This document shows positions 55,246-64,000 of a stretch of 64,000 nucleotides of DNA, piece after piece. The position numbers and the translations under genes are program-made. Source of the DNA: Durusdinium trenchii (Eukaryota; Sar; Dinophyceae; Suessiales; Symbiodiniaceae). The first letter of the stretch is position 1. Every line of letters begins with the position of its first letter. The stretch is from NCBI GenBank assembly GCA_963970005.1, contig CAXAMN010004102.1:222977-286976 (forward strand), written 5' to 3'. The notes beneath the pieces are model-generated. The model had not been told where the DNA came from. It did no database searches and was given only the letters and a program-made list of their open reading frames with translations.

Positions 55246-57227
55246 ACTTCTTCCTGCGTAAGGTGTACTGAGAGAGGCATAGGCTAATTCTGACTTGTTT
55301 TCTACTTCTGGGATATGTTAAGCTGATCAGATGTTGGGTCAGTTACATGTACCGTTGCATGTTTGTGTTTCACTGCCGCCGGTTAGTTTATAGAGTTTGG
55401 CTTAATTTCACTGATCAGGAAAGAAGTGTGCCTTAGTTTGACTCTATCCTTTTTTGGGTACTGTGACCCTGTGTCACTTTTCTTTGTGGGCCTAAAATCT
55501 CCCTTCACAGTCGGTGTAAATTTGGTTGGCTGTCTCAAATTGGTGTCGCCCTGCTTTGTTGTTGCGCTGAAAGTTGAACGAAGCAGATGAACAACAACAA
55601 ACAGACCCACCAACAACCAAAAGCAGGCTATACAACGCAGAAACAAGATGACGCAAGCAGCAAAGGCTGGATTGGAAAATGGTACCAACAAAAGGTTGGC
55701 AATTGCAACGCGGTCCGCTATGGTGAGTTCTTATGCGCATGTTTTTCCTCGCAATAGACCCTGCCAACCTTCGAGGTGTGTGTGGTTCCGCCTTGATCCA
55801 TCTCTTTTGCATCACTTTGCATCCGTGTGATTCAGTTGTTCAATTTGTTGTTTCAATTCTTACTTGCGATTCTTAATGAAACAAAATTTGGTTCCAACCC
55901 CCATGCGTGAAAATAGTTGTTGTTATAGTACTTGTTTGCGTGAAAATGGTTGTTCACGTGACAATGCCAACTTGAGGCCAGAAAAAATCTATATGAGCAA
56001 CCGACAAAACATGCAATGACTATTTTAGTAAAGAGCGGTCGTGAATCTCAGGAATTTGGCTAAAACCAGCAAAAGCGATAGGCCCCCCTCAAAAGCAATA
56101 ACCTTATTTCCGCAGTGTTTGGATATGTTCAGCATGTTGACATTGTGGCTAAAACCTGCAAAAACGATAGGCTCCCCTCAAAAGCGATAACCTCCCTAAA
56201 TCATGTCCTTTGCTTGACAGTACGTTTTGGCAGACGCTCATATAACAAAAAGTTACTTCAGAACGTTTGCTTGTCTGGGTAAAGCTTGGATCGACTTGAG
56301 CACTCCGTCAGCGGGCCCTTGCACTATGCTACTAGAAACCATTGTCATTCACTCTTTCAACCACCATGTTGAACATGTTCTAAACTTGTGGTTTTCGCAA
56401 AACTGCGCAGTTAACCGTTGCACTTGTGGTTCCTCAGCGGGCAACCTGTCAGACCCTCGAAGCCGCCGTGGTGAAGACCTTAGCCTTGCAGATTTTGGGT
56501 TGCGCGTTCAACTGTTTATAGTTTTTTTAAATCCCCCCTGAACAGATGTAACAGGATGTATATATACAGGATATGTAATTACAATACGTTTCACCTTTCT
56601 CCCCTGGTCTATCGTTCGTTATTTCAGGGTAGCAGCCTGACTGCTTACCTAGAAGTCCAATCTCAAAACTGGCAACGCGCGAAACCAAATTAGAGTAGAT
56701 ACGCTATGGGCACAAACTACCGGTGAAAGGTCACAAGTATTGGCATGTATTGGCTGGTGGAGAGTGCAACTTGTTTACAGCTTTTTCAGGTTCAAAGTTA
56801 GTGTGTTTAGTTTCCAAGAAGGTGTTGATCATTTGATAGGATTTGATGGATTTGTTGCTTTTGTGGATGTAGCAATCCACGTTCAAAGGAGAGAAAGCGC
56901 TGGGGCCCACTGGGGGTTCGACAGAAATGGCAAGTTCTTCTTCCTGCTGTCGCTATCTTCGAAAGTACAGCAGGAAACTTGCACTGGGATGCCTCAGAGA
57001 AATATGAAGCACTCGGTTTGGCGTAGAGAACGTCTCCGGGTAGCGCTGAACTTTGGCAGTATATTTCGGGATGTGGACCAAAAGTGTAAGTACAGCATAG
57101 CACTTGAACCCAGAAGCCTTGCAGATGATATGATGAGGGATGACCTATATGATCCCACGTCCTCGTAGGTTAAGACGAACTTAGGAGGATGTCTTCTTTC
57201 GTAGGGTTTGGGCTCAGAGCAGAGTGA
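55246..57227. other. Non-coding host DNA
   Basis: No gene is recognised. It contains a pair of direct repeats (56058-56192). A 142-codon frame at 56740-57168 has no recognisable motif and lies just upstream of the DIRS-like element. Confidence 0.45.
56058..56192. repeat. Two direct repeats of about 46 bp
   Basis: GGCTAAAACCAGCAAAAGCG with ATAGGCCCCCCTCAAAAGC (56058-56103) recurs as GGCTAAAACCTGCAAAAACG with ATAGGCTCCCCTCAAAAGC (56147-56192), 89 bp apart. The unit itself repeats the word AAAAGC(G)ATA. Confidence 0.8.
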
Positions 57228-59367
57228 ATGCAACCCTGTCGCCTCTGCGAGATTCAGACCGCAGAGGTTGAGGGTACCTGCGTGTTCTGCCGAGCTCGCA
57301 ATAGGTTCTGGCATAGCCTGGATCGCCTTCCGGTCGTTGCCAGAGGCTGGGCACTCACAAATCTCCGGATTTGGACTGGCGTGGTTGAGGAAGAGTGCGA
57401 GAAGCTCGAGGAAGCCCGGGAGGCCCGTGAGGCGGCCGAAAGCACTACCGCTCCCAAGAGTGCACCAGCCTCGAAGAACGCCAATACTCCTAGAGAGGGG
57501 AGTGGCCAGGAGAAGGACGACAAGCCCGACAAGCGGTGGATCAGCCCGAGAAGAGAGGAGCCAAGGTCAGGGGAGAAACCTTCTCCTAGAGGAGTAGTTG
57601 AAGTGGAAGGCACCGAGGAGGGAAAGACTTCCAGTGCATCAAGGCCGGAGAAGGAAAAGCGCGACAAGGAGCAACAGCAGAGGGAGGAGACCAAGATCCA
57701 GGAGTCGGTCCAGGCACAGGAGACGTCGGGGCAAGACTTCAAGTCCAAGGACTGGAAAGAAGGAGAAGAAGGCAGAGGCTGAAGAACGAGGTAAAGAGAA
57801 GAAAGCAAAGCCAACCGTCAAGCCACCCACTACACCTTCCAGATCTCCCCCACGGGAGCGAAGGACGGGGCCACCATCACCGGTTGCTTGACCTCAAGGT
57901 AGGCAGTGGTCTGGACCTATCAGCAGTTGGCAAAGGGAACCCCAGTATTGGGGGCAAAACAAGGGCAGAGGAAAGAAGGAGAGTCAGTATTACTTCGGGC
58001 GCTAGCCTGAAGAGAGGTGAGACGATCTTCAATGCCACCGGCTAGAAGACCAGCAGCAGCTGTGGACCCTCCTAGATTAAGGGGAGGAAGGGCAAGACTT
58101 CGACGGCCGGCTGCCATTGTCGAGCCTGCCAGAGAAGAGGTAGAAGGTAGGAGAGAGGGGGTGGGGAGAAGTTTGAAGAAGGTGAGTTGGTGCCATGCCA
58201 TCAGGTGCCAATCGAAGTGCTGAGGAGGAGGCTCCCGATCGAGGCAAGCGGAGTCTACTGGGGCCAGAGTGGAGGGATTTCAGGGTTGGTCCAAGGCGTT
58301 CATGTTCGGAGCAAGGAGGACGTAGAGCTCGAAGTGGTCATTCAGGGGACCAACCTGGAATCCATCTTGAAGTGGGCCTCGGGGTCCGAAGACAATCCAT
58401 CTATGCGGGACGAGGTGCACAGGCCCCCTCGAAGCAGACAACTACCTCCACGGCGAGTTCATCCGGGCCCGGACGGGAGAAGATCTGCCGTGGATGATGA
58501 ATTTAGTGTCAGAGAAGGGCGAGGAGAAGCGAGAGGACCCGGTGAAGCCTCCTGCAGAGAAGGGGAGGAAGGAAGAGAAGGAGAAGAAGAAAGACAAAGA
58601 CAGAGGGAGAAGCAAGGAGAAGGATCGCAGCCGAAAGCGAAGGAGACGGAAGAGCAGCACCAGCAGCTCAAGAGGAGGAAAAGAGAAGAAGAGGATCTCC
58701 TTGAGAGGGGAGGCCAAGAAAGAACTGAAGGGAACGGGGGTCGATCCCGATCCACGTTTCCGCCGGAAATTCGCCGCCAGAGCCGCCAAGAGGGTGAAGA
58801 AGCGTGGGCGAGGCACCTCATCCAGCAGCAGCTCAGGAGCCGGCAGCGGGGACAGCAGCGAGAAGAGCTGTTCACGGAAGATCAGAAGATCCGCAGGATG
58901 GGGCGCGCCGCGCCAGGCGCTTTGACCTGTGCCGCCTTCCGCGACATCCAGCATTCCCTCTTGACGGTACCGGCAGTGCGTGCAACAGCGGCTTCAAGGA
59001 GGACAAGCCCGAGAGGCGCTGACAGTGGCCTCCTACTTCAGGGGAGGGTGTCGGAGGCTCGCGACACGCTGACCCAAAGACTCAAGAGTTTAGAAATGAG
59101 CGGAGCTGGAGCATCATGGGCCATCTCTCAGAAGGTGGAACTAGTCCCGCCGGAGAAGCAGTGTTGAGTTCCCGGCCAGAGATGAGGGAGGCAATCCGAG
59201 AGAACCGCGAAGAACAGAAGACCAGAAGCGAGGCCGGCAGGCCAAAAGGCAAAGGAGATTCCGGGACTTCATCTTGGAGAGAGGACGACAGAGGAAAAGG
59301 TCGAGAGGCCAAAGGAAAGAACAAGAAGGGCAAAGAGAAGGGCGAAGGGAAAAGAGCAGAGAAGTGA
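57228..59367 (+). pseudogene. Gag-like region of DIRS-like element
   Basis: It starts MQPCRLCEIQTAEVEG and has C-x2-C-x12-C-x2-C (CRLC, CVFC), a small zinc ribbon. A long Lys/Glu/Arg- and RS-rich region in shifting frames follows. A more conserved block begins near 58235 (GVYWGQSGGISGLVQG, then DLELEVV-like and ILKWASG) and continues in another frame as YLHGEFIRARTGEDLPWMMN (about 58440-58500). An RS/SSSS-rich tract follows, and finally TLTQRLKSLE near 59070, a block I associate with dinoflagellate retroelement gag regions, then SQKVELVP. The region ends at 59367. At least four frame changes make it a broken gene. Function (nucleic-acid packaging) is inferred from position and composition. 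Confidence 0.55.
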
Positions 59368-59387
59368 AAGAAAGGGCCACACCGCCT

Positions 59388-62300
59388 ATGAACTCGGGCT
59401 ATGAGAAGGCCGACAGCTTGGTTAGCTTGAGGTCGCAGTTTTCCCACCTCAGCGGATCGGAGCACCCCAGTGGTGATGATGCGCTGGATACAGCTGCTGA
59501 AGGACGACCGTCGAGTCCTGATGTCCCAGCAGACCCTACCGCCAACCTGGCATTTGATCACAGGTTCGAGCGTGAAAAAGTTTGCATGACGCCGCCGTGC
59601 ATGGGTGACAGTTTTTCGAGACTCGCTCCATGGATGACCTTCACATTGCAAGAGTCAGTGTCGTTCCTGGGACTTCCCTTGCAGTGCACGACCCAGCCCT
59701 CCTGTGACATCTTCCCGTTGCCCACCGATGTGAAGGTTCTCCACGGGCTTTGGGATGACAAGCTTGAGATTGACGATCTGGTTAGGGGTCTTTGTGTTGG
59801 GTTGAACTCCATGTATGGGGTCGAACTGGAGAATCCTTTCCCCCCGACCGCTCACCAGAGAAGGGTTTTGGAGTTTCTTCGTTCACAGTCGCAAGTCGTT
59901 TCCTCGTGGGAAGATCGCTTGGAGGAAACCAACTGGCATGATTTCTTCAGGTTGAAGACAGTAGACTACACTGGAGAGGAGGTTCTGTGTGCCCAGTACA
60001 CCACGTGGGATAACCTGGTGCCGGCTATGCCCAAAGAGATCGCCTCTGTTCCTCTAGCAGAAGTGTGTGAGTTAGGATGCCGGCACTATGTCGAGAACTT
60101 CCGATCGTATGTTCTTCCCGAGGAGCTACAGCAGCCAATGAAGCCGCCACGAGTTCTCGTTGCTTTCCTGGTTGGAGGCTTGGATTGAAGTGTGCCGGGG
60201 GCTGCTGGGATCTGGTGTGTGTATCCCCACGCTAGAACAAGACCTATTTCATGTTGATGGACAGCCGCTTCTCAACGGACTTTTCGGAGTCCCCAAAGGA
60301 GAGGAGGAGGAGCAAGGCATACCCATTCACCGCCTAATCATGGATCTCCGACCGTGCAATAAGGTGGTTAGAGGTATAGAAGGAGACGTTGCCACGCTAC
60401 CCAGTTGGGCAACGATGGCACCACTGAAGTTGATGCCCAGTGAGGACCTAGTGATTTCATCAGAAGACGTGAGGTGTTTCTTTTATATTTTCAAAGTGCC
60501 TCGTGAATGGTCCGCCTTCTTAGCCTTCAATCGTCCTATCCCCCCAGAGCTATGTCCTGATGATCAGGGGACCTACTATTTGGCGTCCCAAGTCCTTCCT
60601 ATGGGATTCAAGAACAGTGTCAGCCTAGCAGCAGAGCTGGTGGCAACACTAGCGAAGGCCTGCAGGCACATCAGGAGATTCGGAAAGATCGGCCGTTCAC
60701 AGTTCATCGAGAGCTTCATCGTGTGTACTTGGACAACTTTGACTTGCTGGAAAGAGTGGACAAGCGCACGACTGCGCTCCTACAACAGGAGTTGGGTGAG
60801 AGCGTCCTTGCACTACGTCATGAGTATGAGAGGTGGGGAGTCCCTCGCCGCCCGAAGAAGTTTACGATCCGGGCAAGTAAAGCCGAAGTCCAGCGAGCCT
60901 ATCCGAAGCCAGCCAAGATCCTCAAGTACGCCCAACTGGCCAGTCTCCTTGTAGGGGAGAAGCGATGCTCAGTGAAGCAGGCTCCAGTGGTGGCCGGAGG
61001 GCTCGTGTACATGAGCATGTTTCGCCGACCGCTCGTAGGTTCGCTCAATGCCTTGTGGAAGTTCATCGAGTCGTTCAAGGGCTATCCAGTTATCCAACAG
61101 ATTCCCAGTGAGGTCAAGCTGGAAGTGGCTCGCTTCGTGTGTCTTATCCCCTTGGCCCAGATGGACTTTAGACTGGACATCAGCCCCGAGGTCACTGCAA
61201 GCGATGCCTCCACTACAGGGGGGAGGACTCACGGTAAGCACAGGCTAACAGGTTTCGGGCAAGCAGCGGCAGTGGCATCCATTCGCGGAGACCTACCTGA
61301 ACCTTCCGATGTCTGCGCGGTTCTCACGGTGGGTCTCTTTGATGGTATAGGGGCCCTCCGAGTGGCGGCTGACGCCTGCCAGCTTCCAGTTTTAGGTCAC
61401 ATCAGCGTGGAGGTCAAGAAGGAGGCCAGTCGAACACTTGAGAGCAAGTTACCCTCCACAGTCTTCGTTGAAGCCGGGGTTGAAGCGGCGGATGATGAGA
61501 TGGTTAGAAGTTGGGCATGCCGTTTCTCTCAGGCAGCAGTGGTGATCCTATAGGAGCTGGCCCGCCTTGCCAGGGCGTGAGTGGACTGAACAGTGAAAGG
61601 AGAGGAGCTTTGAGAGACCATCGGAGCTGCTTGTTCAGCCATGTTTGGCGCATCAAGGAACTCCTGAAGAAGCACTTTGTCTGGGCGCAGGTAAGGTATC
61701 TCACTGAGAATGTTGCCTCGATGGACGATTCCGATCGCTCAGCCATGACGGATCCTTCAATGATCGATGCTGCCGGAGTATCGTTGGCTCGACGACCAAG
61801 GCTGTACTGGTTTGACTGGGTCCTACTAGGGGAGGGGCTGCGCATCTGGCCGTATAAAGGCAAAGGGCCCAGTGCTTTCCGTGAAGTGGAGCTCAGCAGT
61901 GAGCTGGATCCGAAGGAGTACCTGCAACAGGGCAGCACAAAGGCAAGCGCAGAGTTGTTTCCTACGTTCACCACCTCGAGACCCAGGAGCCACCCAGGTA
62001 GGAGGCCAGCAGGACTAGAGCGGCTCACGCCAGAGGAGAGGCAAGACTGGGAGGATGATGCCTATCGGTTCCCACCATACCAGTATCAGAGGAAATTGTC
62101 CATCACCGACTCGAATGGCCGACATCGTCTTCCCAATATCCGAGAACGGGAAACCATCATGGGGTTTCCAAAGGACTATTCCCTCCAGTGCATGAGCAAG
62201 CAGTTTCATGGGCAGCCGAAGCATGAGGACGAACGGAAGAGCCTCATAGGTAATTCATGGAATGTCACGGTAGTGACATGGCTGCTGGCCCAATTGGGCT

Positions 62301-62889
62301 ACCAACTGGGTCTCTGTCCACTTCTTACACCACAGCAAGCAGTTCAGGCTACAGCCCCCGGTCGGTCAGCAGCCCTCAGCGGTCTCCTACAACGTCAAGC
62401 CATGAGGAAGATGCCCAAAGGGCCCGTGCAAGGGGAGTATGACCTCGTGTCGAAACTCCTAAACTTGGTCAGCCTGAAAGGTGAGGATATCATGGTTCAG
62501 GCACCTACAGGGGAGACCCTTCGGTACCATCGTCTTCGAGCGAGTCTCCCAGCCTCATTGTGGACCTGGAAAACTGTCATGGGCTGGCCTTGGCGAGGCA
62601 GTCCGGAACATATCAACGTTCTAGAGTTGCGAGCGGTACTTACCTCTTTGAGATGGCGCATTGTCAAGAAGCATGCCATCCGATCAAAATTTGTGCACAT
62701 GATCGATAGTTTGGTGTGCCTCCATTCGCTCTCTCGCGGCCAAGCAGCAGCCGCAAACTTCGTCGTACCATGAGTCGTGTGAACGCTTTGCTCCTGGCCA
62801 GTGGCTCCCATGCCGTACGGGCGTATGTCCATACGGGGGACAACCCTGCGGACCGGCCTTCCCGGAGGCCGGTGAAGAAGAAATGGTAG
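59388..62889 (+). pseudogene. Pol of DIRS-like element: RT and split RNase H
   Basis: It begins at ATG 59388, 20 bases after the gag stop. RT motifs are GVPKG with HRLIMDLRPCN, EDVRCFFYIFKVP (motif A region), LPMGFKNSV (motif B) and VYLDNFD at about 60724-60745 (motif C, Asn in place of the second Asp). Frameshifts fall near 60170 and 60680, where the frame reads VHRELHRVYLDNFD. The RNase H first strand is TASDAST near 61200. The methyltransferase then intervenes, and RNase H resumes at about 62520 with HINVLELRAVL, MIDSLV and, after a frameshift near 62770, NPADRPSR, ending TAG 62887-62889. So RNase H keeps D, E, D and D but split by about 1.3 kb. Confidence 0.75.
61318..62310 (+). pseudogene. 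C5 cytosine DNA methyltransferase domain inside retroelement pol
   Basis: The family motifs appear in canonical order. Motif I is VGLFDGIGALRVAAD; motif II region ISVEVKKEA; motif IV GAGPPCQGVSGLN with the catalytic Cys; motif VI TENVASM; motif VIII-like RRPRLYWFDW; and near the end RETIMGFPKDYS and SLIGNSWNVTVVTWLL (IX/X region). A single frameshift near 61545, just before motif IV, is the only break seen. The domain would transfer methyl from S-adenosylmethionine to cytosine in DNA, with CpG the expected target in this group. It is a domain of pol, not a stand-alone gene. The catalytic PCQ and ENV motifs argue against a DNMT3-type enzyme. The frameshift should prevent activity. Confidence 0.8.
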
Positions 62890-63908
62890 GACGCAAAGCT
62901 GCCCATCTTGAGGGCAGGGACAAAGCCACACGACAACAACAACGACGAATACTTGGCCCGTTGAGGAATCTCACTGTACAACCAGCCACTCGTGAACATT
63001 ACGATCGTGCACTCGAAAAGTTCCGACAGTTTCTAAAGGAAGAGAACCGTCAATTCCCTCGTGATCCAGGTCCCCTTGATCATTGCAGAGCCAGTACATC
63101 GAGGTGCTATGGGAAGGAGGCGAGGGCCGAGCCCTAGCAGCGGATACGATTGCCTCAGTACAAGACCATCTTCCAGCAGTTAAAAAGGCAAATTAGCAGC
63201 ATCGTGGAGATTGATGAAAACTTGGGCAACCAACGAGATACCGAACCGGGCTCCGCCGCTTCCTCTCGAAGCCCTGGAAATGACGATAGGCCAGAGCCTG
63301 TTTCAAAAGGATGATCTTTTTGCCCTTTCGCTCATGCTCGCCTTTCATGGACTCCTAAGAACAGGGGAGTTGCTGGGGGTTCACAAAGCTCATTGCCAAC
63401 AATCAGGTCCACGCAGTGTCGCGGTCCTGTCCCTGGGGTTAACTAAAGGGGGCAAAAGGCAAGGAGCAGCGGAGAGCATCACGATCAGAGAGGAAGACAC
63501 CCTTCGTAGACTGTGGCAGTGGAAGAATAATCACCACACTCCCGTAGCATGTTGTGTGAGGCCCCACACGCTTGGCGTCAGAAGTTTGCCGCTTGCTTGG
63601 AAGCCTGCGGTCTCAGTGACCACCAGTTTCGCCCCTACAGTCTAAGACGAGGGGGGGCCACCTGCTACTTTTCAAGATACGGTTCACTAGACTGGCAGGC
63701 TGCAAAGACGGCCAGGGTGTACATAAACGAAGGACTTGCCACTTTAGCCGAATTGCGACTACGTACCAACTCTCAAGCACAGGCGTACAAGCGCCAGTAC
63801 ACGAGATCCAAGAACTTAGAGCTCCAACCCCTTGAGCGTGCCCAGAAGGGCAGGCCAGGGGAAAATGGAAAGAGAAAGAAGTCTCGAAGAAAGAAGGGCA
63901 AGAAATAG
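62883..63908 (+). pseudogene. Tyrosine recombinase of DIRS-like element
   Basis: The ATG at 62883 overlaps the pol stop in ATGGTAG. The N-terminal core-binding part is VQPATREHYDRALEKFRQFL. A frameshift near 63110 leads to LWEGGEGRALAADTIASVQ, and another near 63200 returns to WRLMKTWATNEIPNRAPPLP. The catalytic domain shows the first Arg in FHGLLRTGELLG, a beta-hairpin Lys in TKGGKR, then in another frame box II RPYSLRRGGAT (Tyr where H-x-x-R is usual) and the likely nucleophile Tyr in ARVYINEG. The C-terminus is basic (KKSRRKKGKK). It would integrate a circular cDNA without a DDE integrase. The three frame breaks make it inactive. Confidence 0.7.
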
Positions 63909-64000
63909 CCCATTTTTCCCGAATTTGAACCGCCGGCGGTATAAAAATGCACAGGATAAGGGATGAGCAGGGTAGTGGCCTGGACGTACCCCGGACTGGC
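63909..64000. other. Sequence after the recombinase, window end
   Basis: GAACCGCCGGCGGTATAAAAATGC contains a small palindrome (CCGCCGGCGG) and a TATA-like word. It may belong to the 3' terminus of the DIRS-like element, but the window ends before any terminal repeat could be recognised. Confidence 0.35.

Larger units (their letters stand above)
57228..63908 (+). mobile_element. DIRS-like tyrosine-recombinase retroelement with a cytosine methyltransferase, frameshifted
   Basis: In order on the plus strand: a gag-like region, RT, a split RNase H containing a C5 cytosine methyltransferase, and a tyrosine recombinase, with no DDE integrase and no visible LTRs. That order and the tyrosine recombinase indicate a DIRS/Ngaro-type (YR) retroelement. 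Several one-base frameshifts make it inactive. Element ends were not identified: no inverted or split direct repeats were recognised, and the window ends soon after. Published work reports cytosine methyltransferases carried by retrotransposons in Symbiodinium; this copy appears to belong to that kind of element. Confidence 0.82.

Noticed and set aside
56740-57168. 142-codon frame just upstream of the DIRS-like element
   Set aside because: No motif is recognised and it does not continue into the gag zinc ribbon. It may be leader sequence of the element, but nothing supports a protein.

Overview
The window is best read as nuclear DNA of a dinoflagellate, probably a Symbiodiniaceae-type alga. 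The evidence is the 3' end of the dinoflagellate spliced leader at the 5' ends of several elements, retroelement families familiar from such genomes, a cytosine-methyltransferase-bearing retroelement, sparse recognisable host coding sequence and many micro- and minisatellites. No host gene could be named with confidence. Dinoflagellate genes are intron-rich and could be missed by reading alone.

Layout. 1-10.8 kb: host non-coding DNA with a 38-bp minisatellite (8.33-8.57 kb) and a decayed LINE fragment on the minus strand (9.27-10.34 kb). 10.8-41.3 kb: a head-to-tail array of five related non-LTR retrotransposons (called E1-E5 here), all on the plus strand, each separated from the next only by a (TACA)n microsatellite. 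E1 (10880-18432) is full length with both long reading frames open. E3 and E4 are full length but broken. E2 and E5 are 5'-truncated. 41.3-52.6 kb: host DNA with several tandem repeats. 52.6-54.5 kb: an ACGT-rich satellite with a 100-N assembly gap. 54.8-55.2 kb: a Ty1/copia RNase H relic. 57.2-63.9 kb: a frameshifted tyrosine-recombinase (DIRS-like) retroelement whose RNase H domain is interrupted by a C5 cytosine DNA methyltransferase.

How the LINE works, as inferred from comparing copies. ORF1 (about 300 aa) has a C4 zinc motif, a coiled coil and a basic KRRK cluster. It ends in a conserved GGGTAAC context, with ORF2 open in the +1 frame. ORF2 (2074 aa in E1) carries in order: an N-terminal thiol-hydrolase domain resembling ubiquitin-specific proteases (Cys/His/Asp conserved in E1, E3 and E4), an AP-type endonuclease (EEP) domain, a reverse transcriptase with a WVDD active site, a CCHC knuckle, an eroded RNase H-like domain, three tandem C-x2-C-x4-H-x15/16-C modules, a PIP-box-like motif and a conserved C-terminal [DE][FY]F tail. 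Full-length copies start with TGGCTCAAG, the 3' end of the dinoflagellate spliced leader. All copies end in a short A-run followed by (TACA)n. The simplest model is a LINE that inserts specifically into (TACA)n, uses trans-spliced RNA and recreates its own target at its 3' end, so later elements land beside earlier ones.

The possibly undescribed system is this spliced-leader-capped, microsatellite-targeting, deubiquitinase-like-domain-bearing LINE array.
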